From Pseudomonadota bacterium (GTDB lineage Bacteria; Desulfobacterota; Anaeroferrophillalia; Anaeroferrophillales; Tharpellaceae), in contig WFRT01000047.1 of assembly GCA_015486445.1 (NCBI GenBank), positions 1-15,120 on the forward strand: a stretch of DNA of 15,120 nucleotides, given 5' to 3'. The notes below the pieces were generated by a model. It had not been told where the DNA came from, ran no database searches, and was given only the letters and a program-made list of their open reading frames with translations. Positions 1 through 7,562 of the stretch are shown here, piece after piece. The position numbers and the translations under genes are program-made. Numbering within the stretch: position 1 is the first letter of the stretch; each line of letters begins with the position of its first letter.

Positions 1-2
1 GC

Positions 3-776
3 CGGGTGGTACGCCAGGTTTACTACGATGCCGCCCAGCCCGACTACGGTCCGGCTATCCGCACCCTGATCGGGCCCGAGCGTTACCGGCGCTACAAGGC
101 CCGGCGCCGGGAGTACGAAGAGTGGACCAAGGAGAAGCTGCGGCGGGAAGCCGCGACGGACGGGGCCGAGAGCGCGGCTGAGAAACCGGCCCGGCTGCTG
201 GAACTGGCCCGTGAAATCGGGATTGCCGATGACAATTTGAAGCTGGGACAGAACGAGGTCCAGCCCCGGCCCCTGTTGAACTGTGATTTTGAGGCGGTGG
301 TTATTCCGGATCGTTCCCGGACGTTGAAACTACTGTTGCCGCAGCTGGCTTTCTATGATCTGGACGAGGTCTTCCTGCTTGGCGGCCGCTACTGGAACAG
401 TGAGAAACTGCGGGATGAGGTCGGCGAGTATGCCGATGGCGCCCTGCTGGTTGATGCTTTCAGCCGCGCCCGGGGCGTGTCTCCGTTGCTGGACCGGTTT
501 CTCGACCGTTTCCGGAGTCTCTGGCCGGAGGAAAAACCCACCCTGCTGGACCTCCTGGGATATGATACGATCGACCTGGTCCGCCGGTTGGCCGTCAAGG
601 CGGGGCCGGACCCCACGGCCGACAGCTGGAGCCTGGCCCTTGGTGACTGTCGCGATCTTTCCCTGGCGTCCGGGGTGACCTCCGCCCGGGCCGGCGGCGA
701 ACTCGTCAAGCGTCTTTACCCCCTGACTTTCAGCCGGGACGGGATTGAAAAATTTTCCGGACTCTGTCAGCCCTGA
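3..776 (+). CDS. Periplasmic binding-protein-like protein (LpoA / penicillin-binding-protein-activator-like), 3' part only
   Basis: The reading frame is open to the left edge, so the N-terminus is missing; a GTG at position 6 is only an internal candidate start. The visible 257 residues resemble the second half of type I periplasmic binding folds of the LpoA / branched-chain amino-acid-binding type. The recognisable stretches are FEAVVIPD, then PQLAFYDLDEVFLLGG, WNSEKL, and a GALLVDAFS segment followed by FLDRFRS and GYDTIDLVRRL. In related proteins this fold is preceded by TPR-like repeats and sits in the periplasm or on the outer membrane, where it may activate peptidoglycan synthases or bind a small ligand. 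A charged Lys/Arg/Glu-rich insert lies before the FEAVVIPD strand. The gene is followed by a small hairpin and by mobile element copy 1, and it converges on the antiporter operon. The assignment is by recalled family pattern; the role (PBP activation or ligand binding) is not settled. Confidence 0.65.
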   Translation, partial: RVVRQVYYDAAQPDYGPAIRTLIGPERYRRYKARRREYEEWTKEKLRREAATDGAESAAEKPARLLELAREIGIADDNLKLGQNEVQPRPLLNCDFEAVVIPDRSRTLKLLLPQLAFYDLDEVFLLGGRYWNSEKLRDEVGEYADGALLVDAFSRARGVSPLLDRFLDRFRSLWPEEKPTLLDLLGYDTIDLVRRLAVKAGPDPTADSWSLALGDCRDLSLASGVTSARAGGELVKRLYPLTFSRDGIEKFSGLCQP

Positions 777-785
777 AACAGTTCC

Positions 786-806
786 GGCCTGAAACAGTTT
801 CGGGCC
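786..806 (+). terminator. Small hairpin after the first gene (weak terminator candidate)
   Basis: A 9-bp stem (GGCCTGAAA pairing with TTTCGGGCC, one G-U pair) closes a CAG loop ten bases after the stop codon. No T-run follows, so it would be a weak intrinsic terminator at best. The preceding bases contain a near-copy of the TGAAACAGTT part of the stem. Confidence 0.3.
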
Positions 807-823
807 AGAAAGAAGAGTTGGAC

Positions 824-911
824 GTAACTATTCAGCCAAATCCGGGGTCGGGCGCGGCTTTTCTTCGCCCCCTCCTGAATGAGGGGAGATAGAATTTAGC
901 TGAATAGTTAC
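824..911. mobile_element. MITE-like element, copy 1 (short form, 88 bp)
   Basis: The element is bounded by perfect 13-bp terminal inverted repeats, GTAACTATTCAGC at 824-836 and GCTGAATAGTTAC at 899-911. It is flanked by AGTTGGAC (816-823) and AGCTGGAC (912-919), an 8-bp target duplication with one mismatch. It has no coding capacity. Its sequence matches the two outer parts of copies 2 and 3 but lacks their roughly 150-bp middle. It sits between two convergent transcription units. The GTAA ends and 8-bp duplication fit the IS66 family, which is an inference because no transposase is present here. Confidence 0.85.
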
Positions 912-921
912 AGCTGGACAA

Positions 922-959
922 AATAAAGGCCGGTGGCATGAGAGCCACCGGCCTTTATT
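922..959. terminator. Bidirectional intrinsic terminator of the antiporter operon
   Basis: A perfect 16-bp stem (AATAAAGGCCGGTGGC and its complement) closes a 6-base loop. The GC-rich core is flanked by A-rich and T-rich arms, so either strand gives a hairpin followed by TTTATT. It lies 24 bases beyond the last antiporter gene and can also stop transcripts coming from the left. Confidence 0.9.
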
Positions 960-982
960 CATTAAACATGGAAATGGCGGCC

Positions 983-2494
983 TCAGAAGGCCAGGGGCCC
1001 TACCACCTGGTGGAAAAGGTCGAGGATGAAGCTCGGCCAAAGTCCCAGCAGGATGGCGGTGGCGGCCACTCCCAGCAGCGGCAGGCTCATCGAAAGCGGC
1101 GGGTCCTTGACGTGGCTGTCGGCGGCCAGTTGCTCACTTAAAGGACCGAAAAAGATGATTTTGACCGAGCGGAAGCAGTAGACCACCGACAGGGTGATGG
1201 CCGCGGCGCCGCCGATGGCAACCACCAGCTTGGTCAGTGAGCCGACCAGCCCGGCTTTGAAGATCCCGGTGAACATGATCCATTCGGCCGGGAAACTGTT
1301 CATCGGGGGAAACCCGGCCAGCCCCAGGGCGCCGATGATCCACAGGGCCGTGGTCAGCGGCATCTTCCGGGCCAGGCCGCCGAGCTGGCGCATGTCGCGG
1401 ATGCCGGTGGTATAGACAATGATTCCGGCGGTCGAAAAGATAATGGTTTTGCCCATTATGTGGGCCAGGAAGAAGAACATGCCGCCCTCGATGCCGGCCG
1501 TGGTCATCGAACATACCCCGAGCATCGAGTAGGCGAGCTGGCTGATTGTCGAACAGGCCGCGAAACGTTTGATGTCGGTCTGGCCCAGGGTCAGCAGGGC
1601 GCCGTAAACCATGGTTACCAGGGCGATGATCATCAGCGGGGTGGAGAAAATCTGAAAATCCGCCGGCAGGGGGATGATGATCAGGCGCAGCATGACGTAG
1701 ACCGCGACGTTGGCGTAGACGGCCAGCAGCCCGGCAATGCAGGTCGGGTGCTCGGCGTGAACCCAGGGCATCCAGACCTGGAAGGGAACCATCGCCATCT
1801 TGGCCAGGATGGTGACCAGGAACATGGCTATCGCCCAGGTCGCGGCCGGGCTGCCGGCCAGCGCCTGGATGCCGGCCACCGCGAAGCTGCCGCTGGCGTA
1901 ATAGACGATGATCGAGCCGACCAGAAAAAAGCCGGCTCCGAAGACCGCCCACATCAAACAGATCATCGCCACCCGGACCCGGTCGATGTAGCCGAACATA
2001 GCCATGATGAAATAGAGCGGCAGAGGCAGGATCTCGAGAAAGAAATAGATGCCGATCAGGTTGGCGGCGAAGCAGACCCCCATGAAGCCGGTGGGAAAGA
2101 GCAGGAACAGGGCGTAGAAACGGGTGTAATGGTAGATCGCCGTGTGCTCGTCAACCTCTCCATAGATCGCCTCTATGCGGTGGTCGATGTAATGATCGGC
2201 ATAGAACGACAGGGCCAGGCAGAGCAGGTTGATGATCAGCGCCACCGGCAGGCTGAGACCGTCGCCGAGCAGGTTGAAGGTGATTTCGGGTCCGGCGAAG
2301 GCGTGGCTTTCGAGCAGCGGGGCCCCGGTCCGGGCCAGTTCCAAACAGGCGAACAACAGGAGCAGGGTCGAATAGCTGAGCCCCAGGCGGGCGAACCAGG
2401 CCGCCTTGCGGCCCACTGCCCGGCGGGTCAGGATGATGACCGGGGCGGCCAGGGCCGGGATCAGGATGGTTTGCAGGAGTAGGTGTTCCAGCAT
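983..2494 (-). CDS. NuoM/MrpD-like proton-conducting membrane subunit (third antiporter subunit)
   Basis: A 503-residue polytopic membrane protein of the proton-conducting transporter family (NuoL/M/N, MrpA/D), about 14 helices. It ends the antiporter operon. The TM5 glutamate is kept as E154 in YFFLEILPLPLYF, and the TM7 lysine as K232 in ILAKMAMVPF. HAEHPT (246-251) matches the HxEAPT turn of NuoM. The lysine that NuoM carries in the next helix (LLKxxxYG) is absent: the aligned stretch reads AVYANVAVYVMLR, with N262/V263 where Lys is expected. TDIKRFAACSTISQLAYSMLG matches the KRLLAYSSISHMG block except for lacking its His. The start ATG follows the upstream NuoL-like gene by 66 bp with only a weak ribosome-binding site, unlike most junctions in this operon. 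A normal Mrp complex has two such subunits, so this is an extra one; whether it joins the complex is inference. Confidence 0.88.
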   Translation of the reverse strand: MLEHLLLQTILIPALAAPVIILTRRAVGRKAAWFARLGLSYSTLLLLFACLELARTGAPLLESHAFAGPEITFNLLGDGLSLPVALIINLLCLALSFYADHYIDHRIEAIYGEVDEHTAIYHYTRFYALFLLFPTGFMGVCFAANLIGIYFFLEILPLPLYFIMAMFGYIDRVRVAMICLMWAVFGAGFFLVGSIIVYYASGSFAVAGIQALAGSPAATWAIAMFLVTILAKMAMVPFQVWMPWVHAEHPTCIAGLLAVYANVAVYVMLRLIIIPLPADFQIFSTPLMIIALVTMVYGALLTLGQTDIKRFAACSTISQLAYSMLGVCSMTTAGIEGGMFFFLAHIMGKTIIFSTAGIIVYTTGIRDMRQLGGLARKMPLTTALWIIGALGLAGFPPMNSFPAEWIMFTGIFKAGLVGSLTKLVVAIGGAAAITLSVVYCFRSVKIIFFGPLSEQLAADSHVKDPPLSMSLPLLGVAATAILLGLWPSFILDLFHQVVGPLAF

Positions 2495-2538
2495 CTTTTA
2501 TGAACTCGTCAAGGTTGGAGAATAAACCTTCCGTAAGC

Positions 2539-2561
2539 GGCCGGGGAGTCGATTCCCGGCC
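2539..2561 (-). other. Intra-operon hairpin between the NuoL-like and NuoM-like genes
   Basis: A 9-bp stem (GGCCGGGGA pairing with TTCCCGGCC, one G-U) begins at the last base of the NuoL-like stop codon on the minus strand. No T-run follows. It could protect the upstream mRNA from 3' exonucleases or partly attenuate the last gene. The function is inferred from position only. Confidence 0.4.
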
Positions 2562-4609
2562 TAGTGCCAGAGGGCCAGGGCGATGGCGGCGGTAAAAATC
2601 GCCGCCAGGTAGGCGCCGACGTAGAGAAAATTATCGGATTCGGTTTTCAATTGAAGCAGCAGCCGGGGCACCTTCTCGGTGACCAGGGCCGGCAGACGAC
2701 GGTGTACCAGGGTGTCGTAGCTTTCTTCGATGTGCAGGGCGACAAGATCGGCCAGTTTCAGGGTGCCGCGGACAAAAACCAGGTTGTAGAAGGGATCGAT
2801 GTACCAGCGCCGCCAGAGGAAGGTGTAGAGTTCCCGAAACAGCGAGCCCGGTCTGAAACTGATCTGGCGGCGTTCCCTGGTGCCGTAAAGCAGCCAGGCC
2901 GGTATCACCCCGGCCAGGATGCCGCCGAGCGAAAGTACCGTGACGATCAGGTGGTAATTGAAGCCATGCTTTTCGGCGATCGGTTCCAGGGGAAGTTTCA
3001 GGGTGCCGGTCAGGTTGGCGGCGAAGCCGCTGTCCAGCAGTTTGGCAAACTGCGGACCGATGGCGCCCAGGGCGATGATCATGGCGGCCAATACGGCGCA
3101 GGCTCCCCACATGATGATCGGGGCTTCATGGGGAGTGTGCCCTTCCCGGTGCAGGTGCTGGACGTGGCCGCTTTCCGAGCCGTGGAAAATCAGGGCCAGC
3201 ATTCTCGTGGTGTAGAAAGCGGTCAGGCCGACAGTGGTGATGGCGAGAACGAAGATCGGGATGTGGTTGACTTCCAGGTTGACCAGCAGGATCGCATCCT
3301 TGCTGTAAAAGCCGGGCAGGGGAGGAACCCCCATCAGGCAGATGCCGGCGATCATCATGCAGACCCAGGTGTAGGGCATGTAGCGTCGCAGGCCGCCCAT
3401 GTCCTGCACGTAGATGGAATGGACCGAGTGGATTACCGATCCGGCGCAGAGAAAGAGGCAGGCCTTGAAAATCGCGTGGCTGACCAGGTGGAAAATGCCG
3501 GAACCGGTGCCGGCCACCAGGGTTGACTGGGTCAGCCCCGCCAGTCCCAGGCCGATCCACATGTAGCCGATCTGGCTGACGGTCGAGAATGCGAGTATCT
3601 TTTTCAACTCCTTGGCCACCACGCCCTGGGTGGCCGCGATGAAGGCGGTCAGGGCTCCGACCCAGGCCGTGATCGAGAAAAAGAGGGAAGCGTTTTCACA
3701 GTGGGCCACCCAGCGCCCGATATAGAAAATCGGCAGCAGGCGGGCAACCAGGTAGACGCCGCTTTTGACCATTGTGGCGGCGTGGATCAGGGCCGAGACC
3801 GGGCCCGGCCCGGCCATCGCCTCGGGCAGCCATTCGTGCAGCGGGAACTGGGCCGATTTGCCGATCGGGCCGGCCAGCAGCATGATGCTTACCAGCACCA
3901 CGATGCCGGGGTCGGCGGCCATGACCGGAAACCATTGGGGCGCGGTCCGGTAGAGTTCCATCAGGTTCAGGGTGCCGGAATAGTGGTACAGAATCAGGAT
4001 GCCGCCGAGCATCACCAGGTCGCCGACCCCGGTGACCACCAGGGCCTTGAGGCCGCAGAAGGAGGGGGTTGTCAGCGGGGCTTCACCCTCGGGCCCGCCG
4101 ATCCAGTACTGGCGCTGATCCTGGTAGTAATAGCCGATCAGGCCGTAGCTGCAGAGACCGACCAGCTTCCAGCCGACAAACAGCAGCAGCAGGTTGTTGG
4201 CCAGTACCAGCAGCAGCATGCTGCCGATGAAAAGGTTGACCAGCATCAGGAAACGGGTGATGCCGGGATCACCTTTCATGTAGCCGATGCAGTAGACCGC
4301 GATGATGGCGCTGATTACCGACACCACCAGGGCCAGGAGCAGGCTTAAGGGATCGAGCAGGATGCCGATTTCCAGGGCAATCGGGTGGCTGACCCAGGTC
4401 CATGAAGCTTCCAGGGGCAGTTGCCCCGGGTGGAAAAGCAGCGGCAGCAGCAACAGGCAGCAGACGGCCGCGGCGATCGGAAACAGGACGGCCATAAGAT
4501 CGCGCAGACCGCCGTTGAGCCGGCCGCCGATATAGATCGCCGGCACCCCGAGCAGGGGAAGAATTATTGCCAGCCAGGCACAGAACAGGGGGTCTTGCAC
4601 TTGCAGCAT
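2561..4609 (-). CDS. NuoL/MrpA N-terminal-like proton-conducting membrane subunit
   Basis: A 682-residue polytopic protein matching NuoL and the N-terminal half of MrpA. Conserved blocks include K251 in AGPIGKSAQFPLHEWLPEA (TM7), H276 and K282 in SALIHAATMVKSGVYL (TM8), ELKKILAFSTVSQIGYM, HLVSHAIFKACLFL, and FYSKDAIL (TM12). The near-invariant TM5 glutamate of the WExVGLCSY motif is replaced by lysine, K148 in GWKLVGLCSYGLIGYYY; the codon reads AAG. The loop after TM5 carries about 12 extra residues, and the TRVGD motif reads TGVGD. The C-terminus has the NuoL-type WYIDPFYN segment and a last membrane helix rather than the MrpA C-terminal domains, which are separate genes upstream (MbhD-like and MbhE-like). 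It is therefore a split MrpA or a NuoL-like relative. The start is preceded by a CAGGTAG-like ribosome-binding site and lies 38 bp after mrpD. Confidence 0.92.
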   Translation of the reverse strand: MLQVQDPLFCAWLAIILPLLGVPAIYIGGRLNGGLRDLMAVLFPIAAAVCCLLLLPLLFHPGQLPLEASWTWVSHPIALEIGILLDPLSLLLALVVSVISAIIAVYCIGYMKGDPGITRFLMLVNLFIGSMLLLVLANNLLLLFVGWKLVGLCSYGLIGYYYQDQRQYWIGGPEGEAPLTTPSFCGLKALVVTGVGDLVMLGGILILYHYSGTLNLMELYRTAPQWFPVMAADPGIVVLVSIMLLAGPIGKSAQFPLHEWLPEAMAGPGPVSALIHAATMVKSGVYLVARLLPIFYIGRWVAHCENASLFFSITAWVGALTAFIAATQGVVAKELKKILAFSTVSQIGYMWIGLGLAGLTQSTLVAGTGSGIFHLVSHAIFKACLFLCAGSVIHSVHSIYVQDMGGLRRYMPYTWVCMMIAGICLMGVPPLPGFYSKDAILLVNLEVNHIPIFVLAITTVGLTAFYTTRMLALIFHGSESGHVQHLHREGHTPHEAPIIMWGACAVLAAMIIALGAIGPQFAKLLDSGFAANLTGTLKLPLEPIAEKHGFNYHLIVTVLSLGGILAGVIPAWLLYGTRERRQISFRPGSLFRELYTFLWRRWYIDPFYNLVFVRGTLKLADLVALHIEESYDTLVHRRLPALVTEKVPRLLLQLKTESDNFLYVGAYLAAIFTAAIALALWH

Positions 4610-4647
4610 GGGCTACCTGAAAAGGGCTAGAAGGTTGAGATCGTCTA

Positions 4648-6141
4648 TTAAAAGCCGGCCGGAATGATGGGCCGGATCAGGTTGAGAAAAATCCAATGGC
4701 TGCCAAGTCCGGTCAGAATGATGGCGCCGGCCGCCGCCACCACCGGCAGCAGCATCAGGAGCGGGGCCTCTTCCACCGCCACCTCGGGATAGGGCTCGGT
4801 GCGCTGGTAGTCAGGCCGGGGGTCCTCGAAGCAGGCCACCCGGATAACCCGGAAAAAATAGACCACGTTCAGGATCGTGCTGAGCAGCAGGGCCGCGATG
4901 AAGCTCCAGCGTCCGGCTTCGAGGCAGGCGAAGATCAGGTAGAGCTTGCTGAAAAAACCCAGGGTCGGGGGAATGCCGATCATCGAAAAGACCCCGACCG
5001 TAAAGGCCAGCATGGTAATCGGCATGCGGCGGAAAAGGCTGCCGAGGTTGACGATACGGCTGTCGCCGACCCGGTAGATGATGGCCCCGGTGGCGAGGAA
5101 GATGCAGCTTTTGGTGCAGACCTCGTTGATGATCGTCAAAATGGCCCCGGAAAAACCGGCCCGGTTGGCCAGGGCGATGCCTAAAACGATGTAGCCGACC
5201 TGGGCGATAACCGAGTAGCAGAGCATCTTTTTGAGGTCGGTCTGGGCAATGGCATAAAGAGAGCCGACCAGCAGGGCGATGATGGCCAGCCAGCTCAAAA
5301 TCTCCAGAATTGGAAAGATCCTGGTGAAGAAATGAAAATCGAAGAGGTTGTAGACAATGCGGATTACCAGGTAGCCGGCAACCTTGGTGTAAAGTGGAGC
5401 GGCAACCCCGCTGACCGCCGAAGGGGCTTCGTAGTAGGCCTCCGGCAGCCAGGCGTGAAGGGGAAAGAGCGCCATTTTCAGGGAGATGCCGACCAGCATC
5501 AGGGCCCCGGCGGTCAGGACCACCCGGGTGTGGTAAAGCTCGGGCAGCAGCCGGTTGAGATCCATCAGGTTGAGCGAGCCGGTGGAGATGTAGAGATAGC
5601 CGACCCCGAGCAGGTAGCAGGAGGCCCCGATAGTGCCCATGATGATATAGCGGAAAGTGGCCAGCGGAGCGTCGCCGCCGCCGCAGGCGATCAGGCCGTA
5701 GACGGAGAGCGAGGCGATTTCGAGGAAGACGAAGACGTTGAAAAGGTCGCCGGTGATGACGATCCCGGAAAGCCCGGTGATCATCATCAGGTAGAGGCTC
5801 GAGGCCATGGTCTGGCGGCCGTCGATTTCCCTAGCGAAGCTCGGCCCGGAATAGACGGCGCCAAGGAGCCCGGAACCGCTGATCAGGATCAGCATCAGGG
5901 CGTTGAGCTGGTCGATGTGATACTCGATGCCCCAGGGCGGCTGCCACCCCCCCATGCGGTAGGAGATCGGGCCGTGGAGGATGACCTGGCCCATGATGCC
6001 GACCGCCATAGTCGAGGTGGCGGCCAGGATCAGCACCAGCCAGGGGTGGCAGAGGCGCCGGTTGAAATACCCCAGGGGCACCATGAACAGGGCCGCCATC
6101 AAGGGGATAACAACGATCAGGGCCGGAAATTGCTGGACCAT
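4648..6141 (-). CDS. mrpD: Multisubunit Na+/H+ antiporter subunit MrpD
   Basis: A 497-residue polytopic protein of the NuoN/MrpD branch of the proton-conducting transporter family. The key charged residues of the channel are present: E141 in FNVFVFLEIASLSVYG (TM5), K222 in GISLKMALFPLHAWLPEA (TM7) and K253 in PLYTKVAGYLVIR (TM8). TDLKKMLCYSVIAQVGY and GFFSKLYL follow as expected. The length is normal for MrpD. A good ribosome-binding site (AGGAGT) lies before the ATG, only 7 bases after the mrpC stop, so the two are probably translated together. In Mrp complexes MrpD pairs with MrpA to couple proton influx to sodium efflux. Of the three antiporter-like subunits here, it is the one with all expected channel residues, so it is the best candidate for a standard proton path. 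Confidence 0.93.
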   Translation of the reverse strand: MVQQFPALIVVIPLMAALFMVPLGYFNRRLCHPWLVLILAATSTMAVGIMGQVILHGPISYRMGGWQPPWGIEYHIDQLNALMLILISGSGLLGAVYSGPSFAREIDGRQTMASSLYLMMITGLSGIVITGDLFNVFVFLEIASLSVYGLIACGGGDAPLATFRYIIMGTIGASCYLLGVGYLYISTGSLNLMDLNRLLPELYHTRVVLTAGALMLVGISLKMALFPLHAWLPEAYYEAPSAVSGVAAPLYTKVAGYLVIRIVYNLFDFHFFTRIFPILEILSWLAIIALLVGSLYAIAQTDLKKMLCYSVIAQVGYIVLGIALANRAGFSGAILTIINEVCTKSCIFLATGAIIYRVGDSRIVNLGSLFRRMPITMLAFTVGVFSMIGIPPTLGFFSKLYLIFACLEAGRWSFIAALLLSTILNVVYFFRVIRVACFEDPRPDYQRTEPYPEVAVEEAPLLMLLPVVAAAGAIILTGLGSHWIFLNLIRPIIPAGF

Positions 6142-6148
6142 GGTACTC

Positions 6149-6553
6149 CTATGCTCCCGTTTCCCGGCGTTGCTGGCGGAGGGCCAGGATTTCGTCCTCG
6201 TTCAGGGTCTGATAGCGGCGGTAGATCAGAATCAGGACCGCCAGGGCGACCCCGGTGGTGGCGATCGAGACCACGATCGCGGTCAGCATCAGGACGTGCG
6301 GCAGGGGGTTCAGGTAGTCTGTGGCCCGGATGGCCTGGACGACGTGGCCATGTTCGGTCAGGATGATGGGCACCTGGACCGGGCCTTTTTTGACCCCGAT
6401 CGAAACGTAGAAGAGGATGATCGCGGTCTGGAAGATGTTCATGCCGATCAGCTTCTTGACCAGGTTGCGCTTGGCCAGCATGGCGTAAAGGCCGATCATC
6501 ATCAGGATGACGTAGACCCAGAAATTGTATTTGCTGATCACAAATTCCAGCAT
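6149..6553 (-). CDS. mrpC: Multisubunit Na+/H+ antiporter subunit MrpC (NuoK-like)
   Basis: A 134-residue protein with three predicted membrane helices. It matches MrpC/MbhG and the complex I subunit NuoK, with LVKKLIGMNIFQTAIILFY in helix 2 and NPLPHVLMLTAIVVSIATT in helix 3; the PLPHxLxLTAIV block is diagnostic of MrpC. The loop before helix 3 is longer than in NuoK (about residues 60-85). The C-terminus is a short cytoplasmic tail rich in Arg and Glu. The start lies 4 bases after the MbhE-like stop codon, and the stop lies 7 bases before mrpD, so it is inside a tightly packed operon. In known Mrp and Mbh structures this subunit sits between MrpD and the small subunits. Confidence 0.92.
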   Translation of the reverse strand: MLEFVISKYNFWVYVILMMIGLYAMLAKRNLVKKLIGMNIFQTAIILFYVSIGVKKGPVQVPIILTEHGHVVQAIRATDYLNPLPHVLMLTAIVVSIATTGVALAVLILIYRRYQTLNEDEILALRQQRRETGA

Positions 6554-6557
6554 CTTT

Positions 6558-6851
6558 TTACTCGTCTTCCTTGCGGCGGTTGCCAGTGGCGCCCCGGAGC
6601 AACAGGGCGCAGGCGATGGCCGCGGTAAAGATTACCGTGGTTTCCCCCATGGTGTCGTAGCCGCGGTAGTCACCCAGGACTGCGGTGACCAGGTTGGGGG
6701 TTTCGGTTTTTTCCAGGGCCTGTTCGATGTAGCGGGGTGAAACCCAGGTGCTGGCCGGGGAGTTGGGGTCGCCCCAGCCCGGCATGTCCATGGTCCCGTA
6801 GAGCAGAAAAAGGCCCATGAGGACAACGAAAATCAGGATGATGGTTTTCAT
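6558..6851 (-). CDS. MbhE-like subunit (MrpA C-terminal domain as a separate gene)
   Basis: A 97-residue protein with one N-terminal and one C-terminal membrane helix around a loop of about 45 residues. The loop contains GDPNSPAS, then TPNLVTAVLGDYRGYDTMGE, which is the conserved pattern of the membrane-bound hydrogenase subunit E family and of the equivalent region of MrpA. In conventional Mrp operons this domain is fused to the C-terminus of the large MrpA. Here it stands alone, as in Mbh gene clusters. The ribosome-binding site AAGGGAG is well placed before the ATG. A gap of 63 bp separates it from the MbhD-like gene upstream, the largest gap in this half of the operon. Confidence 0.9.
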   Translation of the reverse strand: MKTIILIFVVLMGLFLLYGTMDMPGWGDPNSPASTWVSPRYIEQALEKTETPNLVTAVLGDYRGYDTMGETTVIFTAAIACALLLRGATGNRRKEDE

Positions 6852-6914
6852 GGCAATCCGGCTCCCTTGAAACCGCGCCTGGCGGCAGTAAAGATCTGTT
6901 TCTTACCGGCCAGG

Positions 6915-7160
6915 TCAATCCTTTGAGCGGCGCGTGGTTTTGCAGATGGCTCCGACAAACAGCAGGGTGCTGACCGCGGTGGCGACCGAGGCCTCGGTAA
7001 AGGCGACGTCGATGGCCCCCATTTCCGTCCACAGCAGGCACATGAAAAAACTGAAAGCCCCCAGGATGATGACCGCGCTCAGGAGGTCCTTGAGATTGAT
7101 CGCGGCCAGGGCGCAGATAACGACAAATAGCAGCAGCAGGAAATCAAGTTGCCAGATCAT
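6915..7160 (-). CDS. MbhD-like subunit (DUF4040, MrpA C-terminal domain as a separate gene)
   Basis: An 81-residue protein with about three membrane helices. It matches the DUF4040/MbhD family, with NLKDLLSAVIILGAFS followed by AIDVAFTEASVATAVSTLLF. The TEA(S/A) segment holds the conserved glutamate that is part of the proposed ion path in MrpA. The start ATG overlaps the mrpG stop (ATGA) and has a very strong ribosome-binding site (AGAGGAGGAA), which decides this start. In standard Mrp systems this domain lies inside MrpA after the NuoL-like part. Its separate coding here, beside MrpG, copies the order seen in archaeal and bacterial Mbh-type clusters. Confidence 0.9.
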   Translation of the reverse strand: MIWQLDFLLLLFVVICALAAINLKDLLSAVIILGAFSFFMCLLWTEMGAIDVAFTEASVATAVSTLLFVGAICKTTRRSKD

Positions 7161-7561
7161 GCTTGTTCCTCCTCTCCGGGTCCGGCCGCCGGAGTCCGGC
7201 CGGATTCCGGTTCCTTCTGCCCCGGGGCCGTGGTTCGGCGGCTCCAGGGACGGAGCCCGCAGCGATAGGCGGCCCGGCCCAGGGCGTGAGTGCCGGTGGG
7301 GTTGGCGATAAAGATAAAAACCGCGATCAGCAGCAGTTTGCCGCTGTTCAGATTGAGGCCGTGATGGCAGATGGCGCCGCTCAAAATCAGCAGAACCGCC
7401 AGGGTGTCGCCTTTGCCGGTGGCGTGCATCCGGGTGTAGAGGTCGGGAAAGCGCAAAAGTCCCAGGGTGGCGGTGAAAAAGAAGAACACCCCGCCGCAGA
7501 TCAGAATGATGGCGGCGATGTCGTTGGCCGGCAGGCTGGCGAAGTCGGGCAGGTTCGGCAT
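7157..7561 (-). CDS. mrpG: Multisubunit Na+/H+ antiporter subunit MrpG
   Basis: A 134-residue protein starting MPNLPDF. It has three membrane helices and the MrpG/MbhC hallmark GLLRFPDLYTRMHATGKGDTLAV. It ends in a tail of about 30 residues rich in Pro, Glu and Gly that is longer than usual and probably cytoplasmic. The reading frame extends further upstream, but the ATG at 7561 is preferred: it lies one base after the mrpF stop and gives the normal family N-terminus. The gene overlaps the next one by ATGA. MrpG is a small structural subunit of the Mrp complex in the cytoplasmic membrane. Confidence 0.92.
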   Translation of the reverse strand: MPNLPDFASLPANDIAAIILICGGVFFFFTATLGLLRFPDLYTRMHATGKGDTLAVLLILSGAICHHGLNLNSGKLLLIAVFIFIANPTGTHALGRAAYRCGLRPWSRRTTAPGQKEPESGRTPAAGPGEEEQA

Positions 7562-7562
7562 C

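Noticed and set aside
1460..2482. Long open frame on the plus strand opposite the NuoM-like gene, and similar long frames opposite other antiporter genes
   Set aside because: They are rich in Gln, Gly, Asp, Arg and His, typical of the antisense of GC-rich membrane-protein genes. The opposite strand encodes recognisable families throughout.
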